From Glandiceps talaboti (lineage: Eukaryota; Hemichordata; Enteropneusta; Spengelidae): a stretch of DNA of 64,000 nucleotides. This document shows positions 10,641 through 20,703 of the stretch, in pieces. The stretch is from assembly GCF_964340395.1 (NCBI RefSeq), contig NC_135551.1:1014501-1078500 (forward strand). The letters run 5' to 3'. The position numbers and the translations under genes were made by a program. The notes beneath the pieces were generated by a model. The model did no database searches, was not told where the DNA came from, and saw only the letters and a list, made by a program, of their open reading frames with translations. The number at the start of each line of letters is the position of its first letter. Position 1 is the stretch's first letter.

Positions 10641-11174
10641 CGAGATGGGACGGGCGGGGTCAAAAGGGGTGGGCGGTCATTTCGTCCCAAAACCATCTCG
10701 TCCGAATAAAGTTGTTCCCGGGTCAACTCGTCCCACCGCCATCTCGCCCCATTCAAAGAATTCATGTGTGGTTCAAATAGGCATAACGCATGTAGCGTCA
10801 TAGTCCTGCTTGCCGATGGTGCACGGGTCTACGCTGTCTTGAGGATCACAGGGACGACTAACTCCGTATGCAAACATGACTAGTGGCGTCATAGATCGTA
10901 CGTCAAAATTTCTGTCATTGTATTTTCCATATCAAAGTTCAGAAACATAACTATAAAGTAATTGTTTGTAATTGCAAAACTTTCGACAGATGAAAAGTCG
11001 TGTTGCCTTCTCGACAGAATCTGTCAAAGTTGCGTCATTTAACTTTGTGTTCTGAACGCGTAGCTAAACGCAATATTATTAGTCGTGGGACGAGTGGCTG
11101 TGGGACGATTTAGTTTTGGGACGAGTTAGTCGTGGGACGAGTGGCGATGGGATGAGTGGCGATGGGACGAGTAA
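10641..11174. mobile_element. Foldback-like element with subrepeat arms (candidate)
   Basis: The left part (10641-10750) carries TCGTCCCA / TCGTCCG / TCGCCCCA words and the right part (11082-11174) carries the reverse complement (GTGGGACGAG, GATGGGACGAG) at least six times. The two clusters face each other across about 330 bp of unique sequence. Inverted arms made of short imperfect subrepeats are the hallmark of foldback elements. The same word family recurs at 56726-56857. No target duplication or coding capacity was seen. Confidence 0.5.
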
Positions 11175-11178
11175 CTAG

Positions 11179-11289
11179 TATAAGATGGCACATTTGATTT
11201 CACATTTGCTGTCACTTTCAAGGCCAAGTTCACTATAAGATGGCATATTTGATTTCACATTTGCCTTCACTTTAAAGGCCAAGTTCACC
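11179..11289 (+). repeat. 55-bp direct duplication
   Basis: Two 55-bp copies beginning TATAAGATGGCA and ending AAGGCCAAGTTCAC, at 11179 and 11234, with a few substitutions between them. They lie directly after the foldback-like element. Confidence 0.85.
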
Positions 11290-11954
11290 AACAGAATAAG
11301 TTGATTTGCATTCAGTGTTGCAGCCAGCCTTTTGAAAGAGTGGGACATATAGTGTCCGGAGACTTTCATTTTTCTGGGTCATCATACATTTTTGGGGGGA
11401 CATTACAAAAAAGTGCCAATGGCATTGTAGTGTTTTCAAAATATTTACCCACATGCTGACCCATGCTAGATATTTGCTGAATCATGTGAATGATTATGCA
11501 GTTGCCTATCCAACCCTGTTGTTATCTATGCAATATACACGATCATTTGGCTGTTCCAATAGGTGTGGTCATGTTTCAAAACATATTTGCATACAATTTT
11601 AGTGTGGGTCATCTATGACCCATTACTTCCAAAATTGTGGGTCAAATGACCCCCAAAAAAACCTCTGGCTGCAAACTGTGCATTAATTGATAAGATCTTT
11701 GACTATTGATTTATACCAGATATTGTATTTAATTATCATCTGTATAACTTTGAACTAAATGTTTCTGTCTCATTTTTCAAGTTCATGTTTATCGCCATAT
11801 TGCCCAATTTGATATGCCCTCTAATGAGAATTTGTGATGTCATACCCTCCTATATACTTTGTCATATAGTCAAGCAATGGTGTGCAGTAGTGACCTTCAT
11901 TTGACCTGGTTTATTTTGTTTGAAATAGAACATTCAGAAACTGAACTAAAAATT
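11290..11954. other. RhoGEF intron 2, unique part
   Basis: Unique intron sequence. Apart from several GGGTCA/TGACCC words at 11600-11660 (GTGGGTCATCTATGACCCAT forms a short palindrome), nothing is recognised. Confidence 0.5.
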
Positions 11955-14553
11955 GACTAGGTATGTGTTCAGATTATGAGGAGACTGACTATGATGACAA
12001 TGACTAGATATGTGTTCAGATTATGAGGAGACTGACTATGATGACAATGACTAGGTATGTGTTCAGATTATGAGGAGACTGACTATGATGACAATGACTA
12101 GATATGTGTTCAGATTATGAGGAGACTGACTATGATGACAATGACTAGGTATGTGTTCAGATTATGAGGAGACTGACTATGATGACAATGACTAGGTATG
12201 TGTTCAGATTATGAGGAGACTGACTATGATGACAATGACTAGATATGTGTTCAGATTATGAGGAGACTGACTATGATTACAATGACTAGATATGTGTTCA
12301 GATTATGAGGAGACTGACTATGATGACAATGACTAGGTATGTGTTCAGATTATGAGGAGACTGACTATGATTACAATGACTAGGTATGTGTTCAGATTAT
12401 GAGGAGACTGACTATGATGACAATGACTAGGTATGTGTTCAGATTATGAGGAGACTGACTATGATTACAATGACTAGGTATGTGTTCAGATTATGAGGAG
12501 ACTGACTATGATTACAATGACTAGATATGTGTTCAGATTATGAGGAGACTGACTATGATTACAATGACTAGATATGTGTTCAGATTATGAGGAGACTGAC
12601 TATGATGACAATGACTAGGTATGTGTTCAGATTATGAGGAGACTGACTATGATGATTACAATGACTAGGTATGTGTTCAGATTATGAGGAGACTGACTAT
12701 GATGATTACAATGACTAGGTATGTGTTCAGATTATGAGGAGACTGACTATGATGACAATGACTAGGTATGTGTTCAGATTATGAGGAGACTGACTATGAT
12801 GACAATGACTAGGTATGTGTTCAGATTATGAGGAGACTGACTATGATGACAATGACTAGGTATGTGTTCAGATTATGAGGAGACTGACTATGATGACAAT
12901 GACTAGGTATGTGTTCAGATTATGAGGAGACTGACTATGATTACAATGACTAGGTATGTGTTCAGATTATGAGGAGACTGACTATGATGACAATGACTAG
13001 GTATGTGTTCAGATTATGAGGAGACTGACTATGATGACAATGACTAGGTATGTGTTCAGATTATGAGGAGACTGACTATGATGACAATGACTAGATATGT
13101 GTTCAGATTATGAGGAGACTGACTATGATTACAATGACTAGGTATGTGTTCAGATTATGAGGAGACTGACTATGATGATTACAATGACTAGGTATGTGTT
13201 CAGATTATGAGGAGACTGACTATGATTACAATGACTAGGTATGTGTTCAGATTATGAGGAGACTGACTATGATTACAATGACTAGGTATGTGTTCAGATT
13301 ATGAGGAGACTGACTATGATTACAATGACTAGGTATGTGTTCAGATTATGAGGAGACTGACTATGATTACAATGACTAGGTATGTGTTCAGATTATGAGG
13401 AGACTGACTATGATTACAATGACTAGGTATGTGTTCAGATTATGAGGAGACTGACTATGATTACAATGACTAGGTATGTGTTCAGATTATGAGGAGACTG
13501 ACTATGATTACAATGACTAGGTATGTGTTCAGATTATGAGGAGACTGACTATGATGACAATGACTAGGTATGTGTTCAGATTATGAGGAGACTGACTATG
13601 ATTACAATGACTAGGTATGTGTTCAGATTATGAGGAGACTGACTATGATTACAATGACTAGATATGTGTTCAGATTATGAGGAGACTGACTATGATGACA
13701 ATGACTAGATATGTGTTCAGATTATGAGGAGACTGACTATGATGACAATGACTAGATATGTGTTCAGATTATGAGGAGACTGACTATGATGACAATGACT
13801 AGGTATGTGTTCAGATTATGAGGAGACTGACTATGATTACAATGACTAGGTATGTGTTCAGATTATGAGGAGACTGACTATGATTACAATGACTAGGTAT
13901 GTGTTCAGATTATGAGGAGACTGACTATGATTACAATGACTAGGTATGTGTTCAGATTATGAGGAGACTGACTATGATTACAATGACTAGGTATGTGTTC
14001 AGATTATGAGGAGACTGACTATGATTACAATGACTAGGTATGTGTTCAGATTATGAGGAGACTGACTATGATTACAATGACTAGGTATGTGTTCAGATTA
14101 TGAGGAGACTGACTATGATGACAATGACTAGGTATGTGTTCAGATTATGAGGAGACTGACTATGATTACAATGACTAGATATGTGTTCAGATTATGAGGA
14201 GACTGACTATGATTACAATGACTAGATATGTGTTCAGATTATGAGGAGACTGACTATGATTACAATGACTAGATATGTGTTCAGATTATGAGGAGACTGA
14301 CTATGATGACAATGACTAGATATGTGTTCAGATTATGAGGAGACTGACTATGATTACAATGACTAGGTATGTGTTCAGATTATGAGGAGACTGACTATGA
14401 TTACAATGACTAGGTATGTGTTCAGATTATGAGGAGACTGACTATGATGACAATGACTAGGTATGTGTTCAGATTATAAGGAGACTGACTATGATTACAA
14501 TGACTAGATATGTGTTCAGATTATGAGGAGACTGACTATGATTACAATGACTA
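11955..14553 (+). repeat. 47-bp satellite, about 55 units
   Basis: Unit of 47 bp containing GGTATGTGTTCAGATTATGA and GGAGACTGACTATGATGACA, then ATGACTA. Two positions vary regularly (GATGACAA/GATTACAA; CTAGG/CTAGA), and a few units are 50 bp (GATGATTACAA). Each unit holds a donor-like AGGTATGT and an acceptor-like GTGTTCAG 34 bp apart, though without a pyrimidine tract. 47 is not a multiple of 3 and stops occur in every unit, so it is not coding. Confidence 0.97.
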
Positions 14554-15286
14554 ATAGACTAAAAACTAATCTAACTCTTGACGCTGACATTTGATGACAT
14601 GATCACATGGTCTTTGTGAGGTAAACGGATGTCGGCCATGCAATTTTTGTAAGCAAATATGTATACTAGTGAAAATTTGTGCAATTTTTAAACAAGTCAT
14701 CCATTTGTATGTTTAGAATTTATCGATCAGAAGTGGTATCAGATGATTCAGATGCTAGTATCTATATCTTGTAGTGAACAACAAATCATGACAGCAAAGT
14801 CTTGTTAGTCTTCTGAAAGTTTGATATCTGACCTTTTGTAGTCTTTTCTCCTCTTGCAACTGACTAATATACTGGTGAATCATATTATGATAATGAGAAT
14901 ATACCATCCTCCAGTTGCCATTGCATTTTGTGTAGGGGTCTCTGGCATGGTGAGTCAAGTGTAGTTAAACTTGTCAACACAAACTGTATTTACTAACAAC
15001 ACTGCAAGTACAAAAGAATAGCAGCAACGGAACAAGACGACATGAACTCCAAAATAGTTATCCATATAAAACCCTATCCATTAACCACCCTATCCATAAA
15101 CCACCCTATCCATAAACAATTAGACACTTATAGGGTGTCTTGTCAGGTACAATGTATACTAGATATATTAGACACTTATAGGGTGTCTTGTCATGTACAT
15201 GTATACTAGTCTAAGTATGTTGCATTTTAACGACATCATCCCGCAACCCTTTTAGGTGATAAATTGTTTTATGATCTTTTTACCAG
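14554..15286. other. RhoGEF intron 2, 3' part with small repeats
   Basis: Mostly unique. At 15069-15117 a CCCTATCCATAAACCA word is repeated three times. At 15121-15200 the palindromic word AGACACTTATAGGGTGTCT occurs twice, each followed by TGTCA and a TGTATACTAG word. The minus-strand open frame at 14755-14958 is unremarkable. Confidence 0.6.
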
Positions 15287-15499
15287 CTTGGCAGTGACAG
15301 TGAGTCTATTGATGAAGAGATTGATGAATCAATTAGTGAATCTATTGAAGATGAAATAGAAGATGAAATAATGATAGATGCAGATCAAAGTGGTAGAGTT
15401 ACTAGAGCCCAACACAAGAGACCTGAGACACTGGATCTCAGAGAAAAAACTTCTTATACAGAATTACCAACAATGGATCAGTCAGGATTTGTTATGTTG
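15287..15499 (+). CDS. RhoGEF gene, exon C: acidic linker
   Basis: Acceptor CTTTTTACCAG, donor GTATGT; 71 codons, phase 0 at both ends. The first 28 codons (residues 100-127) are strongly acidic with Ser/Asp/Glu/Ile repeats (SDSESIDEEIDESISESIED), followed by a polar region (RVTRAQHKRPETLDLREK). No domain is recognised; it is probably a flexible acidic linker between the DPY-30-like docking motif and the DH domain. Several Ser residues in acidic context are CK2-type sites, which is a weak inference. The joining phase fits both neighbours. Confidence 0.75.
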
Positions 15500-15684
15500 G
15501 TATGTCATTGAATATAGAATTTAGAAATACATAATTCAAATTATTACAAATTAATCAGTGATAGATTGCATTGCTGTGTATATGTGTGTATCTGTATATT
15601 TACACTGCCATGCAGTACTGAAAACATTGTATGTCTGTACTTAAATGAGTACATAATCTTTAGTCATGCTACAGGCATGGCAAA

Positions 15685-15691
15685 ATGTATG

Positions 15692-15722
<31 letters not shown>

Positions 15723-15730
15723 TATGTATG

Positions 15731-15772
<42 letters not shown>
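15685..15772 (+). repeat. (TATG)n microsatellite
   Basis: About 21 TATG repeats with one TAATATGTATATATG interruption. All open frames across it (poly-Met-Tyr-Val-Cys type) are artefacts of the repeat. Confidence 0.95.
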
Positions 15773-15773
<1 letters not shown>

Positions 15774-16957
15774 TAAATGCTGTCCGGGTAAATACACGCC
15801 GACGTAGGAGGCGTGTATTGCCAGGATGGCATTTATCTTGTACCCCGGCAAATAATTCAATGGTGTCATATTCTTCCCAGGAAAAATTCATACACCCAAT
15901 GTTTATGTTTTGATTTTTGACAAGACACCCTGACGCCAACGTGACTTCCAATCGAAGCTGACACGTGTCAACAAACTGAATACACGCCTGTGTCAACATT
16001 CAATGTCACACACGTTACTATATCGCTATGTTGCACGACAAAAATAGCAATTACATCCCAATGTACAGTGTATTTCATACCACTATGTATTTGCTTAATA
16101 TTATTATGTAGGACATTCATATTACAAACTACTCAATACAATCACATCCATCATGTGTATATGACTAGTGATATGAAATTTAATCGCCACTGACACTGAT
16201 AAAACAAAACATGGCTACTGACATCAAAAATACAACTTTCAGCGAAATTGTTTATCTGTGTCTAGCGTAAAGAAACAGCATATTAATTACATGCAAATGA
16301 AATACACCATTCAAACTTTTGAAATGTTGTGTATTACGAAGCAATAGTAGTACCGTCTACCTCTACGTCTACGCAAGTTGTAGTAAAATACACCATTCAA
16401 ACTACAGTGCAATATCGTCCACAATTATTGTGACTTTTTTGTCCATTCCGTCTTCATCCCTCTCCTCGGCCCAACTATTCCACACTTGCATGATGAGCTA
16501 GTATTTTTTTCTGTGTATTTCTGTGTATTTTTCAGTACACTTGTCTTCAGTTTCTGATCTATGTCCTCAAATGTCATAACAGCTAACCGTTGCTTTCTCC
16601 CTGCCATTATACCGTCTACCTTGCAAGTACAAGTTGTAGTATGTGTATTTTATTCACCTTCTAAATACACTCTGAGGTAATGTTTATTATTACGAAAATA
16701 GTGTTCAACTTGTGAACGGAAGTCTTATCTGTTCAGTCACAGTCAGGGGTCATGTTTTTGTTATGATTGTCTGCGTCTAATCACTCTCCCTGGATGCCAT
16801 TAATTGGATCTCATACACAGCAAATACACTCCCGCCACCGGCATTTGATAAATTTGCTACTCTGCTGATACACCGGTCTTCACGCTTTTCCCTGATTGGC
16901 CGATAGCCCTCATTTGTAACTGTCAGTCGAAATTTAACGCCCAGCCGGAGTACAAGT
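15773..16957. mobile_element. Insertion inside a (TATG)n tract, unclassified
   Basis: A block of about 1.18 kb flanked on both sides by the same (TATG)n microsatellite. Its left end is a hairpin (15773-15836): AATACACGCC pairs with GGCGTGTATT and ATAAATGC with GCATTTAT. Near its right half, on the minus strand, lies a possible transposon ORF fragment (see 16395-16607). The word AATACACCATTCAAACT occurs twice (about 16302 and 16387). No long terminal inverted repeats were found. Confidence 0.5.
16395..16607 (-). pseudogene. Possible N-terminal fragment of a Crypton/DUF3504-like recombinase
   Basis: The minus-strand frame from ATG 16607 reads MAGRKQRLAVMTFEDIDQKL, followed by KNTQKYTEKN, then loses similarity. 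In the neighbouring frame it continues with VWNSWAEERDEDG. The DID-x-Lx-...KNTxKxT and W-x-W-x-ER pattern resembles the start of Crypton-derived (KIAA1958-type) proteins. This is pattern memory only; the piece is short and frame-shifted. Confidence 0.25.
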
Positions 16958-16974
16958 ATGTATGTATGTATGTA

Positions 16975-17009
<35 letters not shown>

Positions 17010-17119
17010 TGTGTGTATGTGTGTATGTATGTATGTATGTATGTATGTATGTATGTGTGTGTGTATGTATGTATGTATGTATGTATGTATGTATGTATGT
17101 ATGTATGTTTGGATGGATG

Positions 17120-17160
<41 letters not shown>
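16958..17160 (+). repeat. (TATG)n and (TG)n microsatellites
   Basis: (TATG)n with TGTG interruptions at 16958-17108, a short bridge GGATGGATGCA, and a pure (TG)n at 17121-17160. Translated frames on both strands are artefacts. Confidence 0.95.
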
Positions 17161-17162
<2 letters not shown>

Positions 17163-17801
17163 TTGGATATGTGTTAAACTTCCAAATAGTGTTTTTTGCA
17201 AAGGTTACAACAAGGATGGATAGGCAATTGAGAAAACACTATAAAGTAAAAAAGTTTACAATACATAGTGACAGCCAAATTATGGTGTATATGGTAAAGA
17301 TAACAACAGGAGTAGTTTAAATAGGCAAGTAGCTATTTAAAAAAAATGACAAAATCACTCAACTATAGCAACAAGACCACGCCCATAGCAACAGCCAAAT
17401 AATGGTTTATATTGCAAAGAGGGATGCTGGGAAGGGTAGGCAAGTGAATAAAGATTCCAAAATTGTATGCAAATATGCCTAGAAACAAACCAAGCCCATA
17501 GCAACAGCCCAAATGATGGATTATATTGCCAAGATGAAAACTGGGAAGGGTAGGCAAGTGAGTAAAGATTCCAAAAATGTATGCAAATATGCCTAACAAC
17601 AAGACCACACCCATAGTAACATCCAATTGATGGTGTATGTTGTAAAGATAATAACAGGGATTAATAGGTAAGTAAGTTAACATTCAAAAAATGTAAGCAG
17701 ATATGCCTAGTAACAAGACCTGCCCATAGCAACCGCCAAATACAGTTGTGCTACATATCCATTGTTGCCATTTTTTCATAACATTGTCTTTTTTCCCTTA
17801 G

Positions 17802-18016
17802 TCAGCCACTCAGCTGCAAGATCATCCAGATAGGAGGACGTCTATAGCCTTTGAAATTTTAGGGAGTGAAATCAACTATAAGAGAACGCTTACTATTGTG
17901 AAGGATGTGTATGTATTGCCACTAAAAGCTGCACTAAAATCTAACAAAGCCATTATTAGTGAACCAAACTTACAGACAATATTCACCGATATCATGAATG
18001 TACTTGGGCTAAGTCG
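17802..18016 (+). CDS. RhoGEF gene, exon D: start of DH domain (CR1)
   Basis: Acceptor TTTTTTCCCTTAG, donor GTAAGA; 71 codons plus two bases of codon 242. Residues 185-200 (IAFEILGSEINYKRTL) are DH conserved region 1, in which the Glu of the S/T-E-x-x-Y motif (Glu193) normally contacts switch I of the GTPase. Then follow VYVLPLKAAL (207-216) and FTDIMNVLGLSR, the usual DH helices ending with the 'I..i..l...L' segment before CR2. DH domains catalyse GDP release from Rho-family GTPases at membranes or the cytoskeleton. The split Arg codon (CG|T) is completed in the next exon, confirming the junction. Confidence 0.92.
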
Positions 18017-18484
18017 GTAAGATCTTTATATATCATTGTAGATTATAAAACACAAAATGGACAGTGAATGTCTTATTAAAACATAAATCAAAACTCTGAC
18101 TAGCTTTCTCCTGTTTATACATCTCTTTCATGCAATTAATTTTTCATTACCAAGATGTTTTGGAGTTATGACCATTGACAACAACAATGTCATGTGACTA
18201 CATGGTGTTCCCTACCAGTGTTTGTTAGTTTGATATCACCCTAAGTAGATCAAATCTACCTGAGTTCCCACCAGAATCATTCTACAAAGTATGAAGTATG
18301 CAACTTTCACCAACCGGATCCATACATATAGTGTATTTTGTGTTGTTGTAATTTCTCCTAATTACATAAAGTGCACTCATGTAGACATCATGTTTATATC
18401 AGGAAAAAGCTTTATACTTGGCTGTTATCAAAGTGGTGAAGGCTATGGTACAAAAATGGTAACAACAAAGTCTTTATTTTACAG

Positions 18485-18632
18485 TGAATTGATTGTTGAG
18501 TTACAAGGCAGATTAGAAGGCTGGGGACCACATCAATGTATTGCTGATATCTTTGTAAAGTTAACGTCCAGACTTAAAGTTTATACTAACTACATGAATA
18601 ACTATGCTGTATCAGTAGCAACCATTGATAAG
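18485..18632 (+). CDS. RhoGEF gene, exon E: DH domain (CR2)
   Basis: Acceptor TTATTTTACAG, donor GTGAGA. One base completes the Arg codon and 49 codons follow. ELIVELQGRLEGW then QCIADIFVKL (residues 243-267) match the DH 'LL..L..R...W....-iGdiFl' segment, and LKVYTNYMNNYAVSVATIDK (272-291) is the following Y-x-x-Y-x-x-N/Y helix. The short intron before it (468 bp) is the only compact intron in the gene. The exon is fully consistent in phase and in domain order. Confidence 0.93.
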
Positions 18633-18882
18633 GTGAGAGTCTTCATCTACTACTACTACTATGGTAAACAAGCTATCGACAAGCTAAAATTATAGACACA
18701 AATTGAAACTATTGTTGTTGCAGGTGGTAGATTACACAAGTTGGTGATAGCGATGTCTTGATGATGTACAATCGATGAGATTCTCAACAAATTTGTAACA
18801 GTTACAAAATTTGAAGTAAAATGAAATGTAATCAAGGGATGTCATGTGTAATACCACTAAATATTTAACATCGTATAAGTTG

Positions 18883-19390
18883 ATAGCTGATGAATTTAAT
18901 ACATTTTTCATGGGTATTGTCTCAAAACTTGAATTCAATCAGATCTTGATTTTTCAGTCTATCGTACACACAGTTCCAAAAACTCTTTTTACTTTCAACC
19001 TGTCAGTGATGTAGATGAAATTATAACGCTTATAAACATGAAAAAATTATTATGGTTTTGAAAATGTTCATCCTCGATGTTGTTGATTCAGCGTTATACA
19101 TGTATATTTGTCAGCCTATTACACATATTGTGAACCTTTCTTTCAAATGTGGTATCTTTCCCAATCGTCTGAAAATTGCTAAAGTAACTCCCTTGTACAA
19201 GAAGGTTTCCACGGAGGAACTGGGGGAAAATAGTCCAATTCAGTTCTACCTATTTGCAGTAAATTATTGTAGAAACTTGTCAATAAACAAATCATGTCTT
19301 TCCTTGAGAAGTTTAACATTTTGAGTGATGCTCAATTTGGTTTTCGTGAAAAGAGTACTAAATTGGCATTACTGGATCTTGTCAATTAAA
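18883..19390 (+). pseudogene. Degenerate LINE reverse transcriptase fragment
   Basis: Frame pieces parallel the intact ORF2 at 1597-4542: IADEFNTFFMGIVSKL (ORF2 has IANAFNSFFVDIGQNL), YFQPVSDVDEIITLI, PITHIVNLSFKCGIFPNRLK, IAKVTPLYKK and ILSDAQFGFREKSTKLAL. Stops and frameshifts separate them. It lies in the sense direction within RhoGEF intron 5 and belongs to an older, related LINE. Confidence 0.8.
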
Positions 19391-19712
19391 ATCAATAAAA
19401 AAAATCAGGGGTCACTTTAAGTAAACTGCCACTTTTCAAAAGACACTATTGACGTCAAACAAGCAATGTAATATGTGCTATAGTCATAATTCTACGCATT
19501 GGGCGCCCAAATGCATGAAGTGACAAGCGTTTATTCGAAACAGGGTTGTAAACTTCAAATCCAAATTCTGCACCCTTCTACATAATCAGCCATTCCGCAA
19601 CGTCCTTATTTGCATACTCTATCCTGATTCGACCAGAAGCTGAAGCTGACCTCATGTGACCGGGCGATTTTCAACACAAGACGTACTCACTAAAATCTCA
19701 GTATCGTTATTT
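19391..19712. other. RhoGEF intron 5, unique part
   Basis: Nothing recognised beyond the end of the degenerate LINE. Confidence 0.4.
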
Positions 19713-20703
19713 TGCGGGTCGACAGGCCTAACTGCGGGTCGATCTGCGGGTCAATTTGCGGGTCAACTTGCGGGTTGTTCAAACGACAATTATTTGTATA
19801 AAATCATCCAAAACATATATAAGTTTACAAAAAATAATGACAAATGAATACATATATACGTAAATAATCTGTATGAGCATATAAGTATTCAGTCAATGGT
19901 GGTCAACCTCACTATGATGATGATTAATTTTTTGGAGCTCTGTTGTGACAATAATAGAGACAAAATTACTGGATGTACTGATTATTCAATTATTCATTAT
20001 TCACTTTCAAGGTTGTGGCTGTTCCACTATTCCTTTCTGTTCCTCAGTGATGTAATTAAACTACTGCCTGACTACTGGTTGTCATCTTACTGTGGTCAGC
20101 TCAGGGTAGTGTGTGGGAGCCATTGTGTAACTAGTCAGACTAATTTGATTGTATAAGATAGATTTCAGCCATAATCTTGACTTGGTGTTTTTTAAAACAA
20201 CAGGACCACTTCCTGTTATCAGTAACAGTTGTTTCAGAGATAAGTTGGTCCACTGTCATCTCTGTTACAGTAAATAGTTAATGTTATGTAATCATTTAAA
20301 GTACATTGTAATAGTGGAATTGAGATATTTTCTGAGGTCAATGCTATGCTAACTATATCATTGTTTTAAAATAGCCATCACGTTTAGGGGTGGGGGTATA
20401 ATATACAAATTTATGTGTACAGTTAGCACAGCATGTAGGTTCTATCGAATAATACAGTGCATGTCGCATGTGACCTGCACAATAAGTTACCCCAGTGGCC
20501 AGCCAACAAGTTTCTTTGATTTTGAAAAGTGAGTAAAAATAGCAACCCGCAGCCTGCACAATAGTTAAACTCACTCCCCACAGTAACCCGCTAGTGGCCC
20601 GCAACCCGCACAACAGTTACATTCCCAGGCCCGCAGCGACCCGCAACCTGAACAAAGTTACCCGCAGCGACCCGCAGCAGCCCGCAACCCGCACAATAGT
20701 TAC
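19713..20703. mobile_element. Second foldback-like element (candidate)
   Basis: The left arm (19713-19777) has five GCGGGT words (TGCGGGTCGA, TGCGGGTCAA, TTGCGGGTTG). The right arm (20544-20703) has the complement many times (AACCCGC, GACCCGCA, GCCCGCAACCCGCACAA). The clusters are inverted to each other across about 770 bp of unique sequence. The arms are imperfect, and GC-rich words stand out against an AT-rich intron. No coding capacity or target duplication was identified. Confidence 0.4.

Larger units (their letters stand above)
15661..17745 (+). repeat. Dispersed repeat family, copy A, split by an insertion
   Basis: The left end (GTCATGCTACAGGCATGGCA) matches the start of other copies (GTGCTATAGGCATGGCAAAG at 31420). 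It runs into a (TATG)n tract (15685-15772), is interrupted by about 1.2 kb, resumes with (TATG)n at 16958-17108 and (TG)n at 17121-17160, and ends in the family's monomer part: words TATGCAAATATGCCTA and CCATAGCAACAGCC, repeated about every 115 bp up to 17745. Confidence 0.75.

Noticed and set aside
15566-15999. Met-Tyr-Val-Cys and His-Thr-Tyr-Ile repeat frames on both strands
   Set aside because: Translation of (TATG)n; the same applies to 16923-17320, 32310-32586, 53668-53865, 62312-62515 and 63054-63393.
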